A stretch of DNA of 64,000 nucleotides, taken from assembly GCA_026874595.1 (NCBI GenBank), contig CM049306.1, positions 5,846,019 to 5,910,018 of the forward strand, read 5' to 3'. Origin of the DNA: Sipunculus nudus (taxonomy: Eukaryota; Annelida; Sipuncula; Golfingiida; Sipunculidae). Both the position numbers and the translations under genes were made by a program. Positions 1 to 11,969 of the stretch are shown in pieces. Positions within the stretch are counted from its first letter, which is position 1, and each line of letters starts with the position of its first letter. Under the pieces are notes generated by a model. It had not been told where the DNA came from and did no database searches. It saw only the letters and a list, made by a program, of their open reading frames with translations.

Positions 1-2676
1 CATTTTATAATTTATCATTTTATAATTTGCGGCACTTCACTGTCAGAATCAATAAGGTCATTTGTTGCAAGAAACTCTAAATTATTTTTAAAAAGCAAAT
101 TATATTCTTCTGTCAGGAAATATCTGGTAATCCAATTCATTTTTTTTAATCAAAAGTTGCCGTCCTGCAAGAAGTCATATTGATAAGGACAAGGACGCCG
201 CCGTAAGAAATGAATAAATGAATTATTCCTGAAACGGCCCTGGATTCACACATTTGGCGTTCTGACAATGGTATATAATGTGTGAAAATTACATTTTCTC
301 TTTTTACTTGACTTTATAGTAAAACGAGGCTATTAGCCAAGCTTTATTTAATAATCAAGAAGATCGAAGAAAGGTTTGTATGGACTAAAAGATGGGGTTT
401 GGGTTTGCTGAGTAACACTTCAGTAATAAAAAAGACATCAGGCTTTGTGTCACAAAGAAGTCAGATGAGATCAAAGGAACATAAATGAGACCACCCAGGT
501 TTATCAGTGTCCGAAACTTATTGCCTGATGCAAAAGTAACAGTAGGCATGTATGGACTGAGTGAATGAACCACTTGTGATCTACACCATTTTTGCCCCAG
601 GATGTCTGGAACCTTAGAACGGGTAAAGCAAAGCGTTAGATAATTAGCACCGCTATACATAGACGTAACTGCCCTGTCCTTTTGCAGCCTTCGGAGAAGC
701 CACTGGGATCTTAAAATAGAGCGTCCCAGATGTCTTCGATTTTACAGCTTGTTTACAGCTGTGAAATCATTACTAAGTAAGACCATTAATCATGTAGGAG
801 TTTTTATAAAGATTGAAAGGTTTCTCCATTAAAAGCTGGATCCACTCGGACTAATGAGAGGATTTTCTTTTTTACGCTTGCCTTTTCAGGAATTTATGAA
901 TAGCAAAGTTAAACATAGTAAGATTTTTTTTTTCAAACCGGGATCTGGTATTACACGTTGAACAATATTCTCATTACATTTACATTTACATTTTACTAAA
1001 TTCAATGTTTTTAAATTGTCATAATTGTTACAGATTTATTCAAAGTCCTTGAAAATAAAATTTGTTCATTAAATAGTGATAATACAATAAATTTAAACTT
1101 CATTATCCCAAAACTGTTGGGGTAATATATCACCAGTTGTTGAAAAAAAAAATCATGACAGTGGGGACATAAATTACATAAATATTAAGGATAACATGTA
1201 TACTCTGTTTTGTTAATAGAATTATTTGATTAACATCGTCAAATTAAAAACACTCTGTCATTAAGCACGCACGTAATCATGTATATTGCTCTGTTCCCTC
1301 GCATCTGCAGGGCTCACACCTTGTCGTATCAAACTAGCTTCTGTTTGTCCCTATGTATCATAATAAACCTTAAACCATCTGCCATATGGAACGTTTTTAT
1401 TGTCTATGCTGTCTCTGATTGTTTTCGACATGATACAAAAATGTGCTCTCTATGAAGACAATTTGTGGTGTTCTTACACCTTTCTTGAAATGACGCTTGT
1501 GTCGCATTCAGCATGATCATTAAAAATTCTCATTAGACTTTAAAACTGAAATTTGAATGCATGCTTGCTTACATATGCATTTTATAACATATTTCATTTC
1601 AGTAACCCATACTTACTTTTGGTATGTGTTAAGCAGTACTCTGCTTAGCAATACTTTAATTATAACTACCCTAGGTAACAAGATTTATTATGTTTTGCCC
1701 TTTGTTTGCCTGTAACTGATTTGATAAATATTTGTTTTGGAGGGTTAGGATAACATCCTAAGAACAATTAATTAAATTCGTGAGGTTATCTAAATAACCA
1801 TCTTATTTTTTCATTTAAAGGATTCTCTCCTATTGTGGCATATGGTGAATTCTTTTTAATAACTATAGACGACGGCTTTGATCTGGAGGTAACCTGGGAT
1901 GGCGTTCTTGAACCATGACCGTTTTGTACATGGCACAGTTTCCTGAGAATCCTGGCGGAGATGTGCATTCATCTCTGACCAGGTCTTTTGTACACTATTC
2001 CTACCAAGGAATTTACTATGTACTTGACGAGTAGCGGACTCAGTCAAAATAATATAATTTTTTTAATCATCACCCCACATATACCTCTACAACGTTCAGA
2101 TGAGAAATACTAACAAGTGATGTAAAGATCGTTTCTTGTCTTTGATAAACCAAATGCATATGAACAAATTTTAACATTTTAATTATTACAGGTACTGACT
2201 AGTTGTGATAGCTAAATGGCTCGGTGATCAATAGGCGGCTGTCATACATCCCTTAAACAGTGGTCACGTTACAAGCGTTCTGATGTATTCCACTCACCCA
2301 CTGCTTCCTTGACATATATCACTGTACATAGCTGATAGGGGCATTGTGCGATACTGAGCTTGCTATAGTTGCCAATACGACACTCGCAGTGGCCAATTAT
2401 AAAATTTTACGGCGTTTGATGTAAAATTTGATCTTGCTGGGCCTGGGAAAAAGCCAAAATCATGAGGGTGCCATATTGCCCAGTCATAGTCAATTTAAAT
2501 GGATAAGAAAAAAAACTTAGTAAAAAGCCAGTATATTACTCTCATTAGGCGAACAATTTTGTCTCTGTGCAAGGCCTCTGGTGGCAGTGTGCATGCGGGA
2601 GAGGCGGTCTTTCTAGCAGTGGATAAGTGGATGGATTGAGAACGAATGTTTCATGAACACTGCACAAGAACTATAC
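1..2676. other. AT-rich intergenic stretch, no gene recognised
   Basis: Only short open frames occur here, none with a recognisable domain or codon pattern. The first 30 bases hold a short tandem repeat of a cattttataattt-like motif. Long A and T runs are common. I see no RNA gene and no mobile-element terminus. Confidence 0.6.
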
Positions 2677-2682
2677 TTTATT
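2677..2682 (-). terminator. poly(A) signal for the TRIM gene
   Basis: The plus strand reads tttatt, so the minus strand has a canonical AATAAA. It lies about 120 bp downstream of the TRIM stop codon, a normal 3' UTR distance. No other AATAAA on the minus strand is as close. Confidence 0.55.
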
Positions 2683-2800
2683 TAGCTATGTGCCTCACGT
2701 CGAGGTCTAGAATACTCAGACACCAAACTGGGCTGACATCTTACAGACGCAGGTTAAAGTTCTAGGAATTTATAGTTCCCTTTTATGATAGATTTGTAAA

Positions 2801-4726
2801 TTACACGCAGGAAGTAGATTGTAACCCATCAAAGTCACGTGACGTGTGCTGGGGATGTTCCACATATGTAAATAGGAGTAATTTAGGCCTTGGACCTAAA
2901 CTTCTACCAAGGCTGACCCATAAGTAGGGATGGACATACGCGAGGCCATTAGGTCTATATATTCCATCTTCTGAATTCAACAAATGACGTATGAATTTCC
3001 CAGTGGGGCTAAACTCAGAGACTCTGTCACCCGCCCAGTCAGCCACAAGAATGTTACCATTGCTGGTCACGCATGCGCCCTGCGGGCTCCAGCTGTTTGC
3101 GTTCTCCGTACTGGGATCTTTTAATGTACAAATGATTTCCCCAGCTCTGTTACAAAGGTGTACCATCCTGGTGGCGTACTCCGTGATGATGTATTTACAT
3201 GTGCCATTTACGTGAACAACTTTGAGTCTGGACACTTTCACTTTGGTGGCGCTTCGGGTCGTGTGCTGAGTGTTTACATTGAGGCGCGATAGCTGATTGG
3301 TGTTTGCTAAAAGCACGTGATCACCATCCACCGCGAGGCCGGTCAGCTGACTCACGGGAGGGTCAAGAGCGAGAGTGTCACATGTTTCGTCTAATCCCAC
3401 GCGCGATACACTCTTGCCGTCACCAGAGGCGAAGTAGATGATGTCATGGTGTGACGTCACGCGTTTGATCAGACGAATACTGGTGACACTTTCCTGGTCA
3501 TAGTACTTTGCGATGAGATTACCCTGTACGTTGAACCTGCTAACGTAGGTGAGACTGCTGTCAGCCACCACAACGGAGCCGTCACTAAGGACTGCAATGT
3601 CGGACGGGCTGTTGACTTCTACACTTCCACTCGGAGCAATTTCCAGCGCCCTTGTCGGTTTGTCACAGAGAACAATGTGTATTTCTGGGACATTCCACAC
3701 AGAACACATTTGTTTAAGTAAATCCGCCACGTCCGACGCGGTCTCCTGCTCCCGACGTTCATCGTCCCGACCGGAAGCGGAAATTGACTCGCAGGCCCCC
3801 GATATGTTATATTGCATCTGTTGAAGTTCGCTGAAGACTGACGACAACTTAGCTGCGAATTGACTGCCCGACTCTGTCTGAAACCTTGTCACTTTGTCTA
3901 ACATTTTACTAGTAGCGACACATAACTCCATGTTTAATTTCACGGATGATTCAATTGTTTCTCTTAGTTGTCGTTTTTGTTGGTCAGTAATAACCGACAA
4001 GCCTTCCTCTGTCAGACGTCTTAATGTAGTAATCCGCTTGGTGATGCTGTTCTCTGCGGCAGTTATATCTCGTGACTGGAGAGCTGTTTTTGCCTCGACT
4101 TGACTTTGGAGTTTTTGTCCCATCAGCCTGACATTTTCGGCAAGTCGTTTAAGTTCACATTTCACAGTCTCCGTGCTATCACTCAGGGCACCAATAGCGT
4201 GGTCTACGTGTTCTTTGCTCCACAAACAATCTACACACAGTCCAGCCATACAGGTCTGACACAGGTGCGTCAGCTCTGCACCATGGCTGTCACAGAGGTG
4301 CTCAGTCTCGTGGGCGGTTCCAAGATCCATGGACATGTGAGCCTTGAGGCAGTCGGCGCACAGTCGTCTGTTACATGTGACACATTTGACCTTGGCGGTG
4401 TCCTTGCCTTCGGTGCATCCTTGACACAAGACACAATCCGGGTTAAATCGCATCAGCTCTTCAGCGCTCTCCACTTTAAAATCCACGGTCAAACCCTCGA
4501 TCCCCAGTTCGGGCAGGATTGTAACCGTCCTGCACACAGGGCAGGGTATCTGTGCTGTGTCGCCCAGACCTTCTCGGACGCTGGAGAAGTGCCATTCCTT
4601 TAGGCATTCAGAGCAAAAAGAATGGAGACAGATGAGAGCCCGGGGACATCGATCCTTCTTCCGCTCACGACAGATACTACAGTCAAGGAGCTCGTTCAGA
4701 CCCGACAAACGGGAAAACCTCGCCAT
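2801..4726 (-). CDS. TRIM-type RING E3 ubiquitin ligase with NHL-like C-terminus
   Basis: This is a 641-residue single-exon coding region, and the only convincing host gene here. Numbering is from the Met encoded at 4726-4724. A RING finger has C16, C19, C33, H35, C38, C41, C62 and C65. A first B-box-like Cys cluster runs from about 98 to 130. A B-box2 follows with C145, H148, C156, C159, C164, C167, H173 and H176. A Lys/Glu/Gln/Leu-rich segment, about 180-325, looks like the TRIM coiled coil. The C-terminal 270 residues carry NHL-type blades: SPSDIAVLSDGSVVVADS near 374, LTGLAVDGDHVLLANT near 461, SPQGACVTSNGNILVADW near 547 and RPNGLAYVHPYLWVSLG near 591. In known TRIM proteins the RING recruits E2-ubiquitin, the coiled coil dimerises and the C-terminal domain binds target; the target cannot be read here. 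The open frame continues 24 codons upstream, but those codons are probably intronic. The body is GC-richer than its surroundings and has no frameshift. Exon 1 was not located. Confidence 0.9.
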   Translation of the reverse strand: MARFSRLSGLNELLDCSICRERKKDRCPRALICLHSFCSECLKEWHFSSVREGLGDTAQIPCPVCRTVTILPELGIEGLTVDFKVESAEELMRFNPDCVLCQGCTEGKDTAKVKCVTCNRRLCADCLKAHMSMDLGTAHETEHLCDSHGAELTHLCQTCMAGLCVDCLWSKEHVDHAIGALSDSTETVKCELKRLAENVRLMGQKLQSQVEAKTALQSRDITAAENSITKRITTLRRLTEEGLSVITDQQKRQLRETIESSVKLNMELCVATSKMLDKVTRFQTESGSQFAAKLSSVFSELQQMQYNISGACESISASGRDDERREQETASDVADLLKQMCSVWNVPEIHIVLCDKPTRALEIAPSGSVEVNSPSDIAVLSDGSVVVADSSLTYVSRFNVQGNLIAKYYDQESVTSIRLIKRVTSHHDIIYFASGDGKSVSRVGLDETCDTLALDPPVSQLTGLAVDGDHVLLANTNQLSRLNVNTQHTTRSATKVKVSRLKVVHVNGTCKYIITEYATRMVHLCNRAGEIICTLKDPSTENANSWSPQGACVTSNGNILVADWAGDRVSEFSPTGKFIRHLLNSEDGIYRPNGLAYVHPYLWVSLGRSLGPRPKLLLFTYVEHPQHTSRDFDGLQSTSCV

Positions 4727-4731
4727 GTATT

Positions 4732-4742
4732 CTGAAAAAAAG
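4732..4742 (-). other. probable 3' splice acceptor before the TRIM start codon
   Basis: On the minus strand a run of seven or eight pyrimidines ends in CAG, five bases before the ATG (cctttttttcag then aatacATGG). This is a good animal acceptor. It implies that the AAT-rich stretch upstream is intron and that translation starts at the Met at 4726. The G at +4 of the start context is favourable; the base at -3 is a T, which is weak. Confidence 0.6.
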
Positions 4743-4769
4743 GCATTTGCGTTAATCAGCAGCAGGGAT

Positions 4770-4810
4770 AACATCAACAATAATAAAAACAATAACAATA
4801 AAAATGAAAA

Positions 4811-4866
<56 letters not shown>

Positions 4867-5080
4867 TTAATAGTAATAGTAATAATAATAATTATAATTA
4901 TAATAATTGAAATAATTCTAATAATAATAATAATAATATTAATAGTAATAGTAATAATGATGATAATAATAATAGTTATAATAATTATAATAATAATAAT
5001 GATAATAATAATAATAAAAATAATAAGAATAATAATAAAAATAATTGTAATAATAATTATAATTATAATAATGACAACAA
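4770..5080. repeat. AAT/TAA trinucleotide microsatellite, imperfect
   Basis: About 300 bp of AAT repeats with interspersed AAC, AGT and GAT variants. A segment containing attaatagtaatagtaat occurs twice, about 80 bp apart. The repeat keeps several frames open on both strands, giving poly-Ile, poly-Asn and poly-Tyr translations with no meaning. It probably lies in the first intron of the TRIM gene. Confidence 0.9.
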
Positions 5081-5500
5081 CACACAATGTTTAAACAAAT
5101 GAAAATCAAAGGTCGTTTAATCATTGCAACTGATATTTATCCTTGCCTTATTGTTTCACATAATAAAGTAATATAAAAATAAAATAAGAAAAGATTATTT
5201 ATGACAGCGACAGAAAGAAAAACATGTGTAATGTATATTCTGTTACAGCTGGTAGTACTGCAAAAATATTTCTGCCACTACTATAAATGATTGTAATAGA
5301 TGTTACTAATTAATGAATGCCTTTGTTTTTGCAGTAGAAAAAACAGATATGTCTCCCCTCCCCCATGGGGTCCCATCCTGAAATTTGATGAAAATCTGGA
5401 GAAATGGGAATAGCAAACATATGAATCCGTAATTTTGGCACTGAAGATCAAACCCTTAGTTTTGGGAAATTTAAAGAACATAAGAAAAGTAAGGGTTCAG
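5081..5500. other. intergenic or intronic stretch, nothing recognised
   Basis: AT-rich sequence without a supported gene, RNA or repeat boundary. It may still belong to the 5' part of the TRIM transcription unit on the minus strand. Confidence 0.5.
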
Positions 5501-6112
5501 AGTGGTCATACATTTTTGAAGATTTTTGACCTTAAAAATCAAGGGCAAGGTAACCAGTTTTCAAACCCATCAGAGAACATGACAGAAACAACTGACGTGT
5601 AAAATTTGAGAATAAAATCGTCAGTACTTTGAATGTTATTCAGATGACAATAATCCAAAAATTCGCAGATTTGATCTTAAAGATCATGGTCAAGGTCACC
5701 AGTACCTGAACTCTTACAAGAACTCGGTAGAAACGACTCTGACAAATTTGAGGTCTAAATATGTAATACTTCAAACGATAAGGGGTTCACCCAACTTTTA
5801 TATAATACCCTGAAGATAAAAGTCAACAAGAACAGCAGATTTCAAACTTTTCAGAGAACTCGACAGAAACAACTGGTGAGTCAAATAGCAGGAAAGAGTC
5901 TTCAGTGCTTCAAAAACATTGGTATCACAGTAATCCTTGAATTTACCTCAAGTTAAGATCAATTGACTCCAACTTTTTCGAGAATTTTTAACAATTTGAG
6001 TGCCAATTGAAGGAAAAACATATGCAGCGCTTCAAAAGTTGTCGCTTTCATGGCGGGGACCAAGACGACGACAGATAGATACCTGATGACACTGATCAGC
6101 ATGGTTTCCCCG
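5500..6112. repeat. degenerate tandem modules of a dispersed repeat
   Basis: Three diverged modules share the motif cagagaactcgacagaaac. They start near 5570, 5717 and 5850, so the spacing is about 130-150 bp. They also share phrases such as 'gatctta(a)agatcatggtcaaggtcacc'-like runs and 'ttcagtgcttcaaaa'. The stretch ends in a less AT-rich segment with gacgacgacagatagatacc. Its style resembles the repeats at 32.6-33.8 kb. No coding capacity is seen. Confidence 0.5.
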
Positions 6113-6173
6113 GAGTGTGTGTGTGTGTGAGGGTGATGGTGTGTGTGTGTGTGTATGGGGGGGGGGGGGGGGA
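6113..6173 (+). repeat. GT microsatellite followed by poly-G
   Basis: Two runs of GT separated by agggtgatg are followed by about 16 consecutive G. This is simple sequence, likely to be polymorphic and prone to assembly error. Confidence 0.9.
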
Positions 6174-6732
6174 GGTCGCTTGACGTGCATAGGTCCCTTT
6201 AATTTTGTCAGATTCAGGTTTTACATTAACAAACCTTAAGTAAAGGGAGCCCCTATACTGCTATTTGTTGACCATATGACTAGCTGCCCTATTGCTGCCA
6301 TAGCCAGTTCCGTAATTTACAATTATCTCTATAGTTGGCACCTGTGTGCTTAATTATAAGATCTCATGCAACCCTTACCCCTTAGTGATAGTGGGGCCCC
6401 CGGAGTAAGAAAGTAAACTATTTGCACCCGACAGGTGGAGCCAACATATGAATTATAAAATGTTCACTTAACATAATTAAACGTAAAAAAAATGTAAAAA
6501 AAAATTATTCCTCGACCTGGTGCAGGTCAAGTGGAGCGGGAAGGCGGAGACAAAATACTTAAGGATGCATTTTAAACGCTGTATTTTTCATTTTCTTACC
6601 AGACCTTTTGTTATTTTACTCACTGGGCATATATTTGTTGGCTCATCCCACGGTTTTTAAAGTGAAAACAGCCGCAGATTTCTTTGATCATTGCTGCTTA
6701 TACAGACGAGTTGGGCATTAACTCCTCCAAAG

Positions 6733-6814
6733 ATTCAACCAATAAGCCATTAGCTGAGTTTAATATAGGAGTCATTCAACCAATAAGCCATTAGCTGAGT
6801 TTAATATAGGAGTC
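6733..6814 (+). repeat. perfect 41-bp tandem duplication
   Basis: Two identical, adjacent 41-bp copies begin attcaaccaataagccatta, at 6733 and 6774. The lack of any difference between them points to a recent duplication. Confidence 0.9.
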
Positions 6815-8439
6815 TGGGGTTAAATAATGTGTGGTTTATTGCTGTCTATCCTTGGTTATGTAATAGGGAGTGACCTTAACGCCCATCCCAGGCCGTTCAC
6901 AATACCACTTCATGGTGTATATTTCATGTAACTCGGGTCATGAGTTCCCAGACGAGTTTCATTTTGATAGCGGACGGCGTCGCTAGAGTCGTCATGTGGT
7001 CACTATACATCACTAAACGGTACATGCCCCCTGATATGTTTAGTGTACTGTCAAGATGATATAGATTTTTCTAGCAAGTTTTGTATAAACACGAAATTAA
7101 AGTCGATGTATATTTGTCTATAAAATTTAAATCGTTCTCCGCTGGTTTAATATATTCTTTTGTAAAAGTTTATCGTCCAAGTTAATTTCAACGTTCAGCG
7201 CACTTTTGACCTGTTTTGCATGGGTTGGTAAGAAAGACGTCATGACTTAAGATAAAGAAATAAAATCCGTCCGTATCGTATAAATATCGTATCATATAAA
7301 TATCGTATAAAAATCTGCATTATTAGGAATGCAAGTCTCCGTCATGTATGGTGTATGCGTGCGGTGAGGGGTGTCCGTATGATGGGATGCTCCACAAACC
7401 GTGTTTGATTTCACTTATTTGGCAAATACTCCATTTAAATTCGTAAGTTGCTTTACATTTAATATTCCTTGACCACGTGCCTACATCCAGATCTTAATCA
7501 AATCCACACCCAAATTTAACCAATTCCTTACTGGCCCATTGCCGAAATGATTTGAAATGTCATGAGATACCGTTCATGATTGATGAAGTTATGTTGTGAA
7601 GAAACACAAACACACACATACACAAACACGCTTGAGAAAGAAAGTAAAAGCATCAACAACAAGTACGTCTACAGGTACATAACAAGACAAAAGTTAATTT
7701 CTCCACTCATATTTGCAAATTCTAATAAAACTGAATTTTTACTTGAGCATAATGTCGCTTTTTGTTAACATTGACCGATTGTCCATGGCGTGTGTCATAA
7801 CTTCAGGTATATTGGCAGCACTGTTAACGCTGCAGTACCAGTACAAATGTAATGGTTTCGCCCATCATCCCTGGCGCTCGCTGCTTCAACATAACGATAA
7901 TATTTAATATAAACCCTTATCCCGTAATGCCTTTGAGGTATGATCAATGCCACGTGTATGTCAATTAGGAATACAAATTATTAGGGCCTAGTCACTACTG
8001 ATCATATCCAGGGGCCGTGTGCTAGACAAGGTTTAGATATGACATGCCGTCCATTTAATTAGCGTCTCATATTGAACAAATGATAGAAGACCAGGCTTTA
8101 GCAGTGGAAAGGAGTGGAATAAAAACATAACAAAGGCCGATATGTTGCTGGACTACAACATGTCTGGTCTCTCTTTGCAAGCTTTCCTTTCTTAAACTTG
8201 TATCTCAATGTGTGCCTTAGCCGTCTAAACACGACTCGCAGGCCTTTTCATGGGGCATGGGGCCTATATATGAGTCATGGCACCAGTCCTAATTGAAATG
8301 CTGTTTCAAGGGCCGGATCATAAGATTGGCCAATTGATATTATTTCAAATAAAAACATTAATAAGTCGTATTTAACTTCTACTACTATATACTAATATAT
8401 TCATAAAACTGAGTCCAATAGAGTCAAATAAACTTTTAA
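6815..8439. other. intergenic stretch, no gene recognised
   Basis: The short open frames at 7580-7907 have no domain features and look random. A small local repeat of atcgtataaat occurs near 7275-7310. Nothing else can be supported. Confidence 0.5.
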
Positions 8440-9745
8440 AACTAAGGGTTTTTAAAAGTGGTTAAAGAGGGTTTTCAGCGTGTCCATATAACGATACCCT
8501 TTAAAACCCTCCAAGGGTTTTCCTTTTAAACCCTTTTTCTAATAAACCTTTTAATGGGGGTTCTTTCATATTTTTGTAAACCCTCTAGAAATCCTTAGAG
8601 TATTATTAAAAATCTTTTAGAAACCTTTGTAATTTATCAAAAACCCTTTTCACATATTAATGGGATCTTAAATCCCTTTTAGAATAGCTTTAATAGCTAG
8701 AAACCTATTTAAGGAATGAAACTTTTTTGAAGCAAGCTATATTGACAGTGGATGGAGAAAGATTTTCCGTCTCAGATCTGATATTACTGGCGTAAGTGCA
8801 GGCAGTTCTGAGTTCTCTGAATTTCATGTTAAAAAACATGTTTGATGTTGTGATAGACAAGATTTAACAACACATTGTGGGATGTGATTTAACTTTTAGA
8901 AACCTTTTTAATTCATCAAACACCTTTAACACACCTCTATTGCTTTTTGAAAAACTTCGTTTTAGAAAATACAAAGAAAAATATTTTCTGCTGAAAATCG
9001 CCGATGCGCAGTTTTTTCACCCGTTACTTTAGTCTAAAGCCACGATAAAATGGACCGCGTATGGCATGGGGTACCTACTTAAAACATTCCTTGGTTTTCA
9101 ACTCACTATAAAATTCTACAAATTTTTACTTACAACAATAATTGTTCACATTCAGTGAAGTCTTATTCGGTAAACTGTCAGTAAAATTTGGTTAAAATTC
9201 ACTGAAAATGAAAGATGCCGCTGTCAAGCTGGAATGCCGCCTCTAAGGTCCCTACTATAACCCATCGCCAACTTGCATCTGATGGCGAAAGACTGTGCCA
9301 GCATCTCATACAGCACTACCACATTTTACTGTTAGATCTAGTCTATAACAATATCAAACATGGTATTAAAATTCCGAGAACTAAAATATAATAAACTGCC
9401 TGCACTGACGCTTGTAATATAGGATCTGAGACGAAGAATCTTTCTTTTATCCCCTGTCAATGTAGCTTGCTTCCAAACAACATGGTAACGGGTTCGATGC
9501 GCGTGCATAAAAAAAATCATGTGATATCCCAGCTGGTGACACTTGGGTTCATCCGAAAACTCCGTACGCCATTTACAGAAAATGTGTTTAGGTTTCATAA
9601 AGGGCGTTTGTCAAAGTGAAACAGGTTTAACGCAGGAAGTTATATATATGGCTTAAAACCCTTTGCGAGTCAGCGTTAAGGTTTATTCAACTGGAAACTC
9701 GGGTTTATGAGGAACATCCCTATGCAAAACCCTTACTTCTAACAG
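8440..9745. mobile_element. candidate inverted-repeat (foldback-type) element, unclassified
   Basis: The segment 8729-8860 matches the reverse complement of 9341-9474 at roughly 75-80% by eye. Both arms contain agcaagcta(t/c)attgacag, a gtctcagatc block and gtgcaggcag. The outer edges both carry TAAGGGTTTT pointing inward (near 8444 on plus, near 9735 on minus), but the sequence between the inner arms and the outer edges does not align well. The left outer part is full of AACCCTTT-like motifs. I see no transposase motif. The arms are well supported; the true ends are not. Confidence 0.45.
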
Positions 9746-10580
9746 TGTACTTTCTCTCATTATTGTTATTTAAACCTCCGTTATCCGAGATTGTTTTGTT
9801 TTTAAATAGAAGCGCATGCGTGTCTCTCTATATATATTCATGCGCACATGTAAACAAGGCGCTTCCTTGCAGGCAGATGTATAGTTATAATAATATAGAC
9901 TGCATGAAGAGAGGTAAGATTACTTTAGATGTGACCATTTAAGTTGTTACGGGATGCGGACAATTTATTTCTAAAACTGTAAAAATACCAGTTTCACAGG
10001 CAGATGGACGTGACAGACTACTGCCAGAAATAACAAGTACATCTGTTTAACGCACAATTGGTTCTGCCACCCCAACGTCTCAAGAAGTTAAATATCGACG
10101 TTTGGGTGGCTGGCCATGTGTGCCTCTATGAGGCTTTGTCTTTTAAATCTTGTCTTTTTATATTTCTGTTTTTACCCAATTGGCACCATCAAATGCTAAC
10201 TGATTTAACGTTGTATGAAAATTACATGAAAATTCAACCATTAAACAATGATAATTGTGTGCTCTACGGACACCTCTATTGCATTTGACTTTATTGCCTG
10301 CGTCAGGAGGGGTATGCGTTCATCCCCGTTCGTGTGTGGTTGTGTGTGTACACAACAAAACTCGCGCAACCATGAATGAAATTTCATAAAAGTTTCAGTG
10401 CACTTTTGGAATGGGCCAATGATTAAAGGATTAGATTAAGTATGTATTCAGCAAAGGATCCGGATTCATGAACTTCATCAAGGAATATCGACAGATACTT
10501 ACGCAAGAATGAACCTGGGAATAAGGGCCGAATAAATAAATACAAACACGGCTTTAGGCGCATCTAACAATAGCCTAGCT
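9746..10580. other. intergenic stretch, no gene recognised
   Basis: Open frames here are under 80 codons and carry no recognisable feature. Confidence 0.5.
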
Positions 10581-10602
10581 CCCCCCCCCCCCCCCCCCCC
10601 CC
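10581..10602 (+). repeat. poly-C run
   Basis: A run of 22 consecutive C. The length is probably uncertain in the assembly. Confidence 0.9.
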
Positions 10603-11359
10603 AAACCACGTAGCGGAGGCTTGCATTCCTAAGATTACAGATTTTTCTAGTTTTTAGACATTATATCAGCACGATACAGATAATTAAAATACACTTGACA
10701 AGTAATTTTATAATTCATCTCATCGATGATTAGCGTTAAGACCCACTTGTACGTGCTTTGACCTGCACGCTGAGAATACATAAATTAGCACCGTGACTCC
10801 CAGCCATCTTAGATACATTATTGAGGTGGATGCCCCCGTACATGGGTTGATTTAGAGAGGGGGGTCTCTTTTTAAAAATCTGGGAGAATGATATACACTT
10901 ACTACCGAAGAGCAGGGCATGATTTTACGTTTTACGTTGACGTTTTCTTTCTGCAGGCGAGGATATGTATAAAGTCTACTAGCATTTGTTTTTTCCCTGT
11001 GCCTTAGTGCTGAGTCCCCCAACCTATTCTAAGACTCTTTATCCGCCCCTGCAGAATTCACCATAACAATATGTAACAGTGACAGAGGGCATGTGGCCTA
11101 ACGCCAGGGATTTTGTTTTTTATGCTACTGTGATAAGTCGGGTTCATCGTGTCAGGGAGTGCCTCTGTTTACAGGGTAATCTTACCCATTATATACACGA
11201 CTTCTTTGCCAAGAGGGAAAGAGGAAGATTAGAAGAATAGTAGGACTATCAATCTGACCTTTGACCTGTACCTAGCTGCTCATGACACTAAATTATATAT
11301 GACAGAATATCATTAATGTCGAAGATAAAGTAGCATATAGAGTGCACGGTATATACTGG
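10603..11359. other. intergenic stretch, no gene recognised
   Basis: No gene, RNA or repeat with clear borders. It leads directly into the 39-bp satellite. Confidence 0.5.
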
Positions 11360-11969
11360 AAAATAACTCTAACCAAAAGGTCGTCATACCAAACCCATAA
11401 TTTATATAACTCTACCAAAGGGTCTCCAGACCCGGCCCATGATATAACTCTAACCAAAATGTCTCCAGACGCTGCCCATGATATAACACTAACCAAAATG
11501 TCTCCAGAACCGGCCCATCATTTAACTCTAACCAAAATGTCTCCAGACCCGGCCCATGATATAACTCTAACCAAAATGTCTCAAGACCCTGCCCATGATA
11601 TAACTCTAACCAAAATGTCTCCAGACCCGGCCCATGATTTAACTCTAACCAAAATGTCTCCAGACCCTGCCCATGATATAACACTAACCAAAATGTCTCC
11701 AGAACCGGCCCATCATATAACTCTAACCAAAATGTCTCCAGACCTGGCCCATGATATAACTCTAACCAAAATGTCTCAAGACCCTGCCCATGATATAACT
11801 CTAACCAAAATGTCTCCAGACCCGGCCCATGATTTAACTCTAACCAAAATGTCTCCAGACCCTGCCCATGATATATCTCTAACCAAAATGTCTCCAGATC
11901 CGGCCCATGATATATCTCTAACCAAAATGTCTCAAGACCCGACCCATGATATAACTCTGACTAAAATGT

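Noticed and set aside
1786-2047. Two overlapping short open frames on minus
   Set aside because: 60-63 codons, no domain, and no supporting signals.
4727-4798. N-terminal signal peptide of the TRIM protein
   Set aside because: The Leu-rich stretch lies upstream of a good splice acceptor in AT-rich repeat sequence, and TRIM proteins normally start just before the RING finger.
4752-5094. Poly-Ile, poly-Asn and poly-Tyr open frames on both strands
   Set aside because: Translations of the AAT microsatellite.
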